From Desulfobacteraceae bacterium (GTDB taxonomy: Bacteria; Desulfobacterota; Desulfobacteria; Desulfobacterales; Desulfobacteraceae), in contig JAABSK010000018.1 in the NCBI GenBank assembly GCA_011390435.1, positions 1-22,609 on the forward strand: a DNA stretch of 22,609 bases. Reading direction: 5' to 3'. Position 1 is the first letter of the stretch; the number at the start of each line of letters is the position of its first letter. Under the pieces are notes generated by a model. That model saw only the letters and a program-made list of their open reading frames with translations, did not search any database and was not told the DNA's origin. Position numbers and translations under genes: made by a program. Positions 7,058 through 13,943 of this stretch are shown here, in pieces.

Positions 7058-7342
7058 ATGCAACAGTATGAAAAAAAGATGGTGACCAAATGCCGGCTTG
7101 CCGTGACTGCCATGTTCTGGACAGCAGGGTTGTTAATGGCTGGTAGTGATAGCCTTTATATGCCATGGGTCAATGGTCTGGGCTTGATTGTTTTTTCCGT
7201 GACCAGTTTTTGTCTGGGAAATTTATTGCACCGGCTGCCGGAAAAAAGTCAGATTGCCGATCTTTCCGGTCAACCCATGAAATCCCTTCATGCTGCGCTG
7301 TCAGAGAAGAAAACACGGTTGATGTTCAGTAGCAATATATAG
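7058..7342 (+). CDS. Small two-span membrane protein, unknown function
   Basis: This 94-residue protein starts at ATG 7058, with AAGGAG 5 bases upstream. The frame is open further upstream to an ATG at 7001, but that start overlaps the T-tract region and has no Shine-Dalgarno. Two hydrophobic segments are visible: about residues 13-33 (LAVTAMFWTAGLLMAG) and 37-57 (WVNGLGLIVFSVTSFCLG). A basic, hydrophilic C-terminal tail follows (HRLPEKSQ...SEKKTRL). This is a typical small inner-membrane protein. No family is recognised. It follows the S24 repressor by 67 bases but is separated from it by a terminator, so it probably has its own promoter, which I could not place. Confidence 0.65.
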   Translation: MQQYEKKMVTKCRLAVTAMFWTAGLLMAGSDSLYMPWVNGLGLIVFSVTSFCLGNLLHRLPEKSQIADLSGQPMKSLHAALSEKKTRLMFSSNI

Positions 7343-7382
7343 TGAAAGACAGTATTCATGGCTGGATACACGTGATTTTGGG

Positions 7383-7412
7383 TTGACAGATGCGGTCATA
7401 TAATGCTTTAAT
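7383..7412 (+). promoter_or_regulatory. proA: Candidate promoter of the proA cluster
   Basis: Perfect -35 TTGACA (7383-7388), 18 bases, then -10 TTTAAT (7407-7412). A consensus TATAAT is also present at 7399-7404, but only 10 bases from TTGACA and with a poor -35 (TTTTGG) at 17 bases, so two overlapping promoters are possible. Confidence 0.5.
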
Positions 7413-7441
7413 ATTGGTTTGATCTAACAAAAATATGACCG
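7393..7441. promoter_or_regulatory. 9-bp inverted repeat bracketing the proA start region
   Basis: CGGTCATAT (7393-7401) and ATATGACCG (7433-7441) form a perfect inverted pair 31 bases apart. The left arm lies inside the promoter spacer and the right arm in the leader. If transcription starts near 7419, only the right arm is transcribed, which favours DNA half-sites over an RNA hairpin. Confidence 0.45.
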
Positions 7442-7461
7442 AGGATTAAGGACAGGTAACG

Positions 7462-8757
7462 ATGCGTATTCAGGAGACAGCCACCCAATGTAAACATGCT
7501 GCCATTTCAATGTCCGCCCTGTCGGGCGACATGAAAAACAGGGCATTGGATAATATTTGTACGGCCTTGCAGGACAAGGCAGACCAGATCATTGCCGCGA
7601 ACCAGAAAGATCTTGAACTGGCCCGGGCAGAGAATCTGGAGATGCCGTTGTTAAAGCGCCTGAAATTTGACCATTCAAAAATCCAGGAGGTCTGTGACGG
7701 TATCGCCAGCCTGATAAAACTCGAAGACCCTGTTGGAAAAACCCTTTGTGCCACCCAGCTGGATGACGGTCTTGAACTGTATAAAGTCAGCCGTCCCATT
7801 GGTGTGATCGGCGTGATTTTCGAGTCCCGTCCGGATGCACTGGTTCAGATCGCTTCATTATGCCTGAAAAGCGGCAACAGTGTCCTGCTGAAAGGGGGGT
7901 CTGAAGCACTGCATACCAATCAGGCCCTGGCGGATATTATTTTGAAAACCGGCATTGATTCAGGGCTGCCTGAAGGGTGGCTGGGGCTGCTGGAAACCCG
8001 GAGTGATGTGGAACAGATGCTTCAGCTGGATGATACGGTTGATCTGATCATACCCAGGGGCAGCAATGAATTTGTTCGCTATATTATGGACCATACAGTG
8101 ATTCCGGTTCTAGGACATGCAGATGGCATCTGTCATCTTTACATCGACCGCCTGGCCGATCATAAAATGGCGATTGACCTGGCAGTTGACAGCAAGTGTC
8201 AGTATGTGGCTGTCTGTAACGCAGTTGAAACGATTCTGGTACATGCGCAGCTGGCGCAGGCGGTTTTGCCTGAACTCAAACTTCGTCTGGAAAGCCAGGG
8301 CGTGACGATTTACGGATGTGAAAAAACCTGTGAAGTCATTGATGTGGCTCCGGCAACCGAGGCAGACTGGAAAACCGAATATCTTGATCTGGTGGTATCG
8401 ATTAAAACCGTGCCATCCCTGAACGCTGCCATCGCACATATCAATCAATACGGATCCGGGCATACCGATGCCATCGTTACCATGGACAAGGAGCGGGCAT
8501 TGTACTTTATGGACCATACAGACACTGCAGATGCGTTCTGGAACTGCAGTACCCGGTTTTCAGACGGCTTTCGTTTCGGTCTTGGTGCTGAAGTCGGCAT
8601 CAGTACCAACAAGATCCATGCCAGGGGGCCGGTGGGGCTGGAAGGCCTGATGATCTATCAATGGCGACTGATCGGCAACGGACATGCTGTAACGGATTAT
8701 GCCGGCCCTGGAGCAAAGCCGTTTTCCCACAAACCACTGAACCGGAATTTTACGTAG
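7462..8757 (+). CDS. proA: Glutamate-5-semialdehyde dehydrogenase (gamma-glutamyl phosphate reductase)
   Basis: This 431-residue enzyme catalyses the second step of proline synthesis: NADPH-dependent reduction of gamma-glutamyl phosphate to glutamate-5-semialdehyde. Length and motifs fit ProA. These are GVIGVIFESRPDALVQIASL (the ProA form of the aldehyde dehydrogenase N-terminal signature), LLKGGSEALHTN, and the active-site Cys252 in VCNAVETILVH. Near the C terminus are STNKIHARGPVGLEGL and an aromatic/Trp-rich end. The start ATG has an AAGGACAGG upstream. Gene order is proA then proB, the reverse of Escherichia coli, with a 13-base gap, so the two are co-transcribed. proC is not in this window. 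Confidence 0.97.
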   Translation: MRIQETATQCKHAAISMSALSGDMKNRALDNICTALQDKADQIIAANQKDLELARAENLEMPLLKRLKFDHSKIQEVCDGIASLIKLEDPVGKTLCATQLDDGLELYKVSRPIGVIGVIFESRPDALVQIASLCLKSGNSVLLKGGSEALHTNQALADIILKTGIDSGLPEGWLGLLETRSDVEQMLQLDDTVDLIIPRGSNEFVRYIMDHTVIPVLGHADGICHLYIDRLADHKMAIDLAVDSKCQYVAVCNAVETILVHAQLAQAVLPELKLRLESQGVTIYGCEKTCEVIDVAPATEADWKTEYLDLVVSIKTVPSLNAAIAHINQYGSGHTDAIVTMDKERALYFMDHTDTADAFWNCSTRFSDGFRFGLGAEVGISTNKIHARGPVGLEGLMIYQWRLIGNGHAVTDYAGPGAKPFSHKPLNRNFT

Positions 8758-8770
8758 GAAAAAACAGCAT

Positions 8771-9913
8771 ATGCCAACGCAACGATTGATCAATGCCCGG
8801 CGGATCGTGGTCAAAGTGGGAAGCAATGTGATTACGGCAAAGCATGGCCTCAACCTTGAGGTGATCTCATCCATTTCCCGTCAGATCAGCACCCTGACAG
8901 ATCAGGGGGTTGAGGTGATCCTGGTTTCTTCCGGTGCCATGGCTGCGGGCATCCGCAAAATGAACATGGATCACCGGCCTGCAGAAATTCCCAAACGTCA
9001 GGCAATATCAGCCATTGGCCAGAGCGGCTTGATGAACGTTTATGAAAAAAGTTTTGGTGCCTGCGGCAAAAAGGTCGCACAGATTCTGCTCACCGGTGAA
9101 GATTTAAACGACAGAAAACGATATCTCAATGCCAGGAATACCCTGCATACCCTCCTTGACTGGAAGGTTATTCCCATCATCAATGAAAATGATACCGTTA
9201 TGGTCGAGGAGATCAAACTTGGAGACAATGATAATCTTGCAGCCATGATTGCCCTTTTGATGGATGTGGATTATTTATGTATTTTAACGGATATCAATGG
9301 GTTGTATGATTGTGACCCGCGGCGTTACCCAGAGGCAAAACTGATCGATCAGGTCACTGCCTTTGAGCAGGAGATCGAAGAATATGCCAGTCATATTCCA
9401 GGGACCCTGGGTACCGGCGGAATGCTCAGCAAAATTCATGCGGCGCAGAAAGTAACAGCAGCCGGTATTCCCATGACTGTTGCCAGGGGAGATGAGACGG
9501 ATGTCCTGCTCCGCCTGTTTGATGGAGAAGCAATCGGCACCTATTTTGTTCCCAGGGAAGAAAAAATGCCCAGCAGAAAGTGCTGGATTGCCTATACCCT
9601 TGCACCCAAAGGGACATTGGTGATTGATGACGGAGCTGTCCGCGCGATAAAAGAAAATGGAACAAGTCTTTTGCCCATTGGCGTAGTTGATGTTGAAGGG
9701 GAGTTTGAAGAAGGCGCGGCGGTTTCGTTTAAAACACAGTCCAACGAGATGATTGGAATTGGTCTTGTAAATTACCGGTCATCTGATATTCAGTTGATCA
9801 AGGGGCTGCAGTCTTCGCAAATCGAGTCCTGCCTCGGCGGAAAGCATTATGATGAAATTATTCATCGCGATAACCTGGTGCTTTCTGATATCTGTGGGTC
9901 TGATCACCTGTAA
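8771..9913 (+). CDS. proB: Glutamate 5-kinase with C-terminal PUA domain
   Basis: This 380-residue enzyme phosphorylates glutamate with ATP, the first and normally proline-inhibited step of proline synthesis. The amino acid kinase domain (about residues 1-265) shows VVKVGSNVIT, LVSSGAMAAG, IGQSGLMNVYEKSF, INENDTV and LGDNDNLAAMIA. It also has TDINGLYDCDP and the nucleotide-end motif GTGGMLSKIHAA. A PUA domain follows at about residues 275-365 (RKCWIAYTLAPKGTLVID...). The PUA domain is found in the long form of ProB. Start ATG 8771 has AGGA upstream and lies 13 bases after proA. The product is channelled to ProA because the acyl phosphate is unstable. Confidence 0.97.
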   Translation: MPTQRLINARRIVVKVGSNVITAKHGLNLEVISSISRQISTLTDQGVEVILVSSGAMAAGIRKMNMDHRPAEIPKRQAISAIGQSGLMNVYEKSFGACGKKVAQILLTGEDLNDRKRYLNARNTLHTLLDWKVIPIINENDTVMVEEIKLGDNDNLAAMIALLMDVDYLCILTDINGLYDCDPRRYPEAKLIDQVTAFEQEIEEYASHIPGTLGTGGMLSKIHAAQKVTAAGIPMTVARGDETDVLLRLFDGEAIGTYFVPREEKMPSRKCWIAYTLAPKGTLVIDDGAVRAIKENGTSLLPIGVVDVEGEFEEGAAVSFKTQSNEMIGIGLVNYRSSDIQLIKGLQSSQIESCLGGKHYDEIIHRDNLVLSDICGSDHL

Positions 9914-9936
9914 AAGGGCTGGTATGAGGAGTGGAT

Positions 9937-10635
9937 ATGATTGTCAAACAATTTAGATATTTTACAGATAATCTTGGGTATCTGTTGTATTCCGGAAACA
10001 AGGGGGTCGTGATTGATGCCGGCGGTGTGGATGCCATTCTGGATTTCTGCAGAGAAAACCGTATTGAAATCACTGCCATCACCAACACGCATTTCCACCA
10101 TGATCATATTTCCGGTAATGAACTTCTGCTTGAAAAGACACAGGCGGATTTTCTGGACTGCAGGCAGATCAGATCTGATCAGACAATGCCGGTGGGAGAT
10201 TCTGTTTTGACGGTTTTCCCGACTCCGGGTCATACGCTGGATTCTGTTTCATTTATGGCGGATGACTTTTTAATCACTGGAGACACCCTTTTCAATGGTA
10301 CGGTGGGCAATTGTTTTTCCGGAGATCTTCTGGCGTTTTATCATTCATTGAAACGCTTGATTTCCCTGCCGGAGAAAACGAAAGTTTACGGTGGCCATGA
10401 CTACGTCATGGAGTCAATGAAATATGCAGGCATCATCGAGCCGGATAATCCTTATATTGATACCTATATTCAAAATTATTCGCCTGCGCTCATTGTGTCA
10501 ACCTTGGAGGATGAACTCAATGTCAATCCATACGTTCGTTTTAACGCGCCGGCCATGATCGAAAATCTTCACAAAAGAAAAATTGATGCCAACGGAGAAT
10601 TCGAACGGTTTAAAGCCATTATGGAAATTTATTGA
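9937..10635 (+). CDS. Metallo-beta-lactamase-fold hydrolase (glyoxalase II-like)
   Basis: This protein of about 233 residues has the binuclear metal site of the MBL superfamily: H52-F-H54-H-D56-H57 in TNTHFHHDH, the GHT histidine in TPGHTLDSVSF, the aspartate in ITGDTLF, and the late histidine in GGHDYV. This pattern resembles hydroxyacylglutathione hydrolases and related thioesterases, but the C-terminal glutathione-binding region is not obvious, so the substrate is open. The chosen start is ATG 9937, because GAGGAG ends 5 bases before it; a GTG at 9931 in the same frame lies inside that Shine-Dalgarno. It sits 23 bases after proB and before speD, so it is probably part of the proline/polyamine transcription unit. 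No proline or polyamine role is known for this family to my knowledge. Confidence 0.85.
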   Translation: MIVKQFRYFTDNLGYLLYSGNKGVVIDAGGVDAILDFCRENRIEITAITNTHFHHDHISGNELLLEKTQADFLDCRQIRSDQTMPVGDSVLTVFPTPGHTLDSVSFMADDFLITGDTLFNGTVGNCFSGDLLAFYHSLKRLISLPEKTKVYGGHDYVMESMKYAGIIEPDNPYIDTYIQNYSPALIVSTLEDELNVNPYVRFNAPAMIENLHKRKIDANGEFERFKAIMEIY

Positions 10636-10728
10636 ATACAATTTCCTGATACGGTGCCCCTTGAAATTCCGTTTTCAGGATTTAACTTTAGCCGCAATAT
10701 TTTATTTAGATTACCGGAGACCATATCA

Positions 10729-11565
10729 ATGCTGGATAAAAATAAAAAATTTATCAGTGATGCCCAGAAAGAGGACTGCTTTGCCTTGGGAAGACAGCTG
10801 ACAATTGAATATTACGAGTGCCATCCCAATGCCCTCCTTGATAAGGACCAGGTTGAAAAAGCCATGCTGAAAGCTGCACAGGACAGCGGGGCAACCATTA
10901 TCAACTCTTCCTTTCATGATTTTAATCCACAGGGGATCAGCGGCGTTGTGATTATTGCGGAATCTCATTTTACCATTCATGCCTGGCCGGAACATGATTA
11001 TGCAGCAGTGGATATTTTTACCTGCGGTGACAATATCAATCTGGAAGTGGCAGTCGATTCGATGAAAGCCTCGTTTGGTTCTGAAAATGTTGTGATCTCA
11101 TCTGACCAGAACCGGGGAATTGTTGCCAAGCCTTTTGTGCAGGAAACCGTCGGTGAAATCATTAAAAATACCGATATCTATCCGATTTCATGGAAAAAAG
11201 AATATGAGCGCAAAAACCCCTGGGGGGTGCTGGCTTCAGTGGATATCTATGACGCAGATCCGCAGATTATCCGTGACAGTGACCGGATCAAGGCGTTTGT
11301 GTATGAATTGTGTGATGTGATCGACATGAAGCGCTTTGGTGACTGCCAGGTGGTTCATTTTGGTGAGGATGAGCGGGTTGAAGGTTTCAGTATGACCCAG
11401 CTGATTGAAACCTCATTGATTTCAGGCCATTTTTCCAATGCATCCAATGCAGTTTACCTTGATGTTTTCAGCTGTAAGTTTTATGAACCACGACAGGTCG
11501 CTGAGCTGGCCATGTCTTTTTTCAAAGGGAAACAGTACAAGCTTCAGATTGCTATCCGCCAGTAG
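10729..11565 (+). CDS. speD: S-adenosylmethionine decarboxylase proenzyme with an extra SpeD-like C-terminal half
   Basis: The N-terminal half (about residues 15-135 of 278) is a class 1B SpeD. It has LGRQLTIEYYEC, GATIINSSFHDF, and the self-processing site E78-S79 in AESHFTIHAWPE. H84 and C99 (DIFTCG) lie 5 and 20 residues after the serine, as in the Thermotoga enzyme (S63, H68, C83). Processing gives a pyruvoyl enzyme making decarboxylated AdoMet for SpeE, the next gene. Normal class 1B proteins stop near 125-140 residues. This one continues with a second domain (about 160-278) that looks like a diverged copy: ISGHFSN at 231-237 and LDVFSC249, but glycine at the serine position and no matching histidine. 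Start ATG 10729 has GGAGA 8 bases upstream; the frame is open back to a GTG at 10654. Confidence 0.9.
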   Translation: MLDKNKKFISDAQKEDCFALGRQLTIEYYECHPNALLDKDQVEKAMLKAAQDSGATIINSSFHDFNPQGISGVVIIAESHFTIHAWPEHDYAAVDIFTCGDNINLEVAVDSMKASFGSENVVISSDQNRGIVAKPFVQETVGEIIKNTDIYPISWKKEYERKNPWGVLASVDIYDADPQIIRDSDRIKAFVYELCDVIDMKRFGDCQVVHFGEDERVEGFSMTQLIETSLISGHFSNASNAVYLDVFSCKFYEPRQVAELAMSFFKGKQYKLQIAIRQ

Positions 11566-11611
11566 GGTAGCGCGTGAAAAAGATGTTTTTATCAAATGGT
11601 AAAAAGAGAAT

Positions 11612-12478
11612 ATGAAGACGCAAAGTAAAGTGACCGACGGATGGTTTTCAGAAATTTGCCCCATGTGGCCGGGGATCTCCCTGTCCCTTCAGGTGGACAA
11701 ACTGTTATACTCCAAGGCAAGTCAATATCAGCAGATCGATGTTTATCAGACCAGAAACCATGGCAGAATGCTCGTTCTGGATGGCATCATACAATTGACG
11801 GAATTTGATGAGTTTGCTTATCAGGAAATGCTGGCCCATGTTCCGTTGTTTGCCCATCCGCATCCTGAAAAAATACTGGTGATCGGTGGGGGAGACGGGG
11901 GAATCCTGAGGGAAGCCACCCGTCATGATACCATAACGGAAATCGATTTTTGTGAAATTGATGAAGATGTCATTTCTGTTTCCAAAGAATTTCTTCCGTC
12001 CCTTGCCTGCGGGTTTGATGATTCACGGGTGCGGGTCCATATCGGCGATGGAAGTGCCTTTATCACCCGGCATAAAAAAGCGTATGATGTTATTATTGTT
12101 GATTCATCCGATCCCATTGGTCCTGGAGAGAAGCTGTTTGAACACCCCTTTTATCAATCCCTGAAAGAAGCGTTGAAACCAGGGGGGATTATTGCGGCAC
12201 AGGGTGAATCTTTTTTCCTTCATCAAGAATGCGTCAAAAGTCTGGTGAAAATGGTAAAAACATTGTTTGACATCCAGGCCTATTCCTATTTTCTGGTACC
12301 GACATATCCTGGCGGAAATATCAGTGCATGCCTGGGGTCTCTGGGCCCGGTGCTGACAAAACCTGCACGGCCGGTACCTGAAAAAATCCAGCAGCAGTTG
12401 AAATATTACACGCCTCAGATCCATGAAGCATCGTTTGTTTTACCCCATTTTGCCAGAAAAATAATCGAGGCGGTCTGA
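11612..12478 (+). CDS. speE: Spermidine synthase (aminopropyltransferase)
   Basis: This 288-residue enzyme transfers the aminopropyl group of decarboxylated AdoMet to putrescine. It has an N-terminal beta domain, then FAYQEMLAHVPLFAHP, the AdoMet-site motif GGGDGG at residues 92-97 with REATRH, the acidic EIDE strand end, and the active-site loop DSSDPIGPGEKLF. The C-terminal part contains QGESFF and TYPGG as in bacterial SpeE. Length is normal. It follows speD by 46 bases with only a weak Shine-Dalgarno (AAAGAG). No gene for putrescine formation (speA, speB or speC) is in the window, so the diamine source lies elsewhere. Confidence 0.96.
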   Translation: MKTQSKVTDGWFSEICPMWPGISLSLQVDKLLYSKASQYQQIDVYQTRNHGRMLVLDGIIQLTEFDEFAYQEMLAHVPLFAHPHPEKILVIGGGDGGILREATRHDTITEIDFCEIDEDVISVSKEFLPSLACGFDDSRVRVHIGDGSAFITRHKKAYDVIIVDSSDPIGPGEKLFEHPFYQSLKEALKPGGIIAAQGESFFLHQECVKSLVKMVKTLFDIQAYSYFLVPTYPGGNISACLGSLGPVLTKPARPVPEKIQQQLKYYTPQIHEASFVLPHFARKIIEAV

Positions 12479-12503
12479 CCCGCTCAAGAAAAAGGCAAAA
12501 ATT

Positions 12504-12923
12504 TTGTCCGAACATGTCCGTATCAAAATCATTACCAATGCCTGTACCCATGATCTGATGGCTTTATATCAGGAAGCCGGCTGGTGGCAGGCAGCTGACC
12601 AGGCGCATCCTGAAGGCTTTACAAAAATTGTTCAAAATTCTGCTGTTTTTGCCGGTGCATTTGCAGGGGAACACCTCATTGGAATGGGAAGGGCCCTTTC
12701 CGATCTTGTCAGCGATGCATATATTCAGGATGTTACGGTTTTAAAAGCGTATCGGGGCAACGGCATTGGAAAAAAAATTATTCAAACACTGGTGAACGCA
12801 TTGAAAGATCATGGCGTTGACTGGATTGGACTGGTTGCCCAGCCCGGAACCCAGTCCTTCTATCATGCGCTGGGGTTTGAACCTTTGAAGGGGCATACAG
12901 CATTAAAATACACAGACATCTAA
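12504..12923 (+). CDS. GNAT-family N-acetyltransferase
   Basis: This 139-residue protein of the GNAT fold has the acetyl-CoA pyrophosphate-binding loop R84-G-N-G-I-G preceded by the strand YIQDVTVLKAY. The C-terminal QPGTQSFYHALGFEP is typical of small GNAT enzymes that acetylate amines or amino groups. The start is TTG at 12504, with AAGG about 9 bases upstream; no in-frame ATG gives a full N terminus. It lies 25 bases after speE and 22 bases before the DUF2156-like gene, apparently in the same transcription unit. A polyamine acetyltransferase role is attractive from context but is not shown by the sequence; SpeG-like residues were not recognised. Confidence 0.85.
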   Translation: MSEHVRIKIITNACTHDLMALYQEAGWWQAADQAHPEGFTKIVQNSAVFAGAFAGEHLIGMGRALSDLVSDAYIQDVTVLKAYRGNGIGKKIIQTLVNALKDHGVDWIGLVAQPGTQSFYHALGFEPLKGHTALKYTDI

Positions 12924-12945
12924 ACGGTATACGGCGGACCCGGTT

Positions 12946-13857
12946 TTGCATCAACGCCCACAAATAGAATATCCCGATTTCAAGACCTTTGATCTTGAAG
13001 ATCGCAGTCTGATCCAATCATATCTGAATCGCTTTGACATGGTATCGTGTGAGTACAATTTTGCCAATCTGTTTTCCTGGCAAAAATCACACGATCTGTC
13101 ATGGACGATATTTCAGGACCGGCTGCTGATTCATGCCGGGGTACCATTCAAGACGTTTATGCCTCTGGGTGACTTTTTGCCGCCAACAGACCTTGCCAGC
13201 CTGTCCTTGAGCCTGAAACGCGATGGCCGGTCACCTGATTTCAGCCTGGTCACCGATGATTACCTATTGCAGTATCCTGAACTGAATCAGTACTATACCC
13301 TGAAAAAAGAGCGGAGATATGCCGAGTACATCTATGATCGGGACACCCTGGTGAAGCTGCCGGGAAAAAAACTCCACAAAAAGCGCAACCTTATTTCCCA
13401 GTTTCATCGGCAATATCCGGGGTTTACCATTTCCGTTCTGAATGACAGATACCGGCAATCCGCACTTGACCTGGCCCATGAACTGATGATGCAGACATCT
13501 GTGCCGTCCAAGACGCTTCAAGACGAGATGGCTGCCATGAAAATAGCCTTTCAGCATTTTGATTCACTGGGGCTTGAAGGGCTTGCACTTCTCCTGGACG
13601 ATCGATTGATCGCTTTTTCGGTATTCAGCCGGTTGGGAAAGTCAGGATATGATATCCATTTTGAAAAATCCGATCTTCAATTCAAAGGTGCCGCCCAGGT
13701 GATCAATCAGGAAACTGCCCAATGGCTTGCAGAAAAATGCACATACCTGAATCGTGAGCAGGACCTTGGAATACGGGGGCTGCGCCAGGCAAAAATGTCC
13801 TATGACCCGTTGCGGATCGTCACTCCGGTCACGCTGATCTTTTCTTTGCCTGATTGA
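12946..13857 (+). CDS. DUF2156 (LPG synthase C-terminal-like) acyltransferase-fold protein
   Basis: This 303-residue protein resembles the DUF2156 family, the soluble double-GNAT fold also found at the C terminus of phosphatidylglycerol lysyltransferases (MprF). Recognisable are the N-terminal CEYNFANLFSW with aromatic residues, KKRNLISQFHRQYP in the middle, and the C-terminal signature NREQDLGIRGLRQAKMSYDP. No membrane flippase domain is present. The activity of stand-alone members is unknown to me; aminoacyl or acyl transfer is suggested by fold only. The start is TTG at 12946 with GGCGGA upstream, a weak choice, but no better in-frame start exists before conserved sequence. It is the last gene of the proA to DUF2156 run; no clear terminator follows. 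Confidence 0.82.
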   Translation: MHQRPQIEYPDFKTFDLEDRSLIQSYLNRFDMVSCEYNFANLFSWQKSHDLSWTIFQDRLLIHAGVPFKTFMPLGDFLPPTDLASLSLSLKRDGRSPDFSLVTDDYLLQYPELNQYYTLKKERRYAEYIYDRDTLVKLPGKKLHKKRNLISQFHRQYPGFTISVLNDRYRQSALDLAHELMMQTSVPSKTLQDEMAAMKIAFQHFDSLGLEGLALLLDDRLIAFSVFSRLGKSGYDIHFEKSDLQFKGAAQVINQETAQWLAEKCTYLNREQDLGIRGLRQAKMSYDPLRIVTPVTLIFSLPD

Positions 13858-13875
13858 AAAAAATATAAGATTTCC

Positions 13876-13905
13876 TTGCAAAACACCATTATCTGATAGA
13901 ATAAT
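13876..13905 (+). promoter_or_regulatory. Candidate promoter of the FMN oxidoreductase gene
   Basis: -35 TTGCAA (13876-13881), then -10 GAATAA after 17 bases or AATAAT after 18 (to 13905). A short dyad TTAAC-5-GTTAA (13918-13932) lies downstream, near the Shine-Dalgarno. Confidence 0.4.
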
Positions 13906-13943
13906 GCCAATATGTCATTAACCTATAGTTAAAGAGTGTGAAC

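Noticed and set aside
7399..7404. Consensus TATAAT as the main proA -10 box
   Set aside because: It lies only 10 bases from TTGACA, far too close; the alternative -35 at the right distance is poor. It is mentioned only as a second possibility.
10636..10728. Riboswitch or attenuator before speD
   Set aside because: Only a short imperfect dyad (CCTGA/TCAGG) is present and there is no terminator-like stem or known AdoMet-riboswitch pattern.
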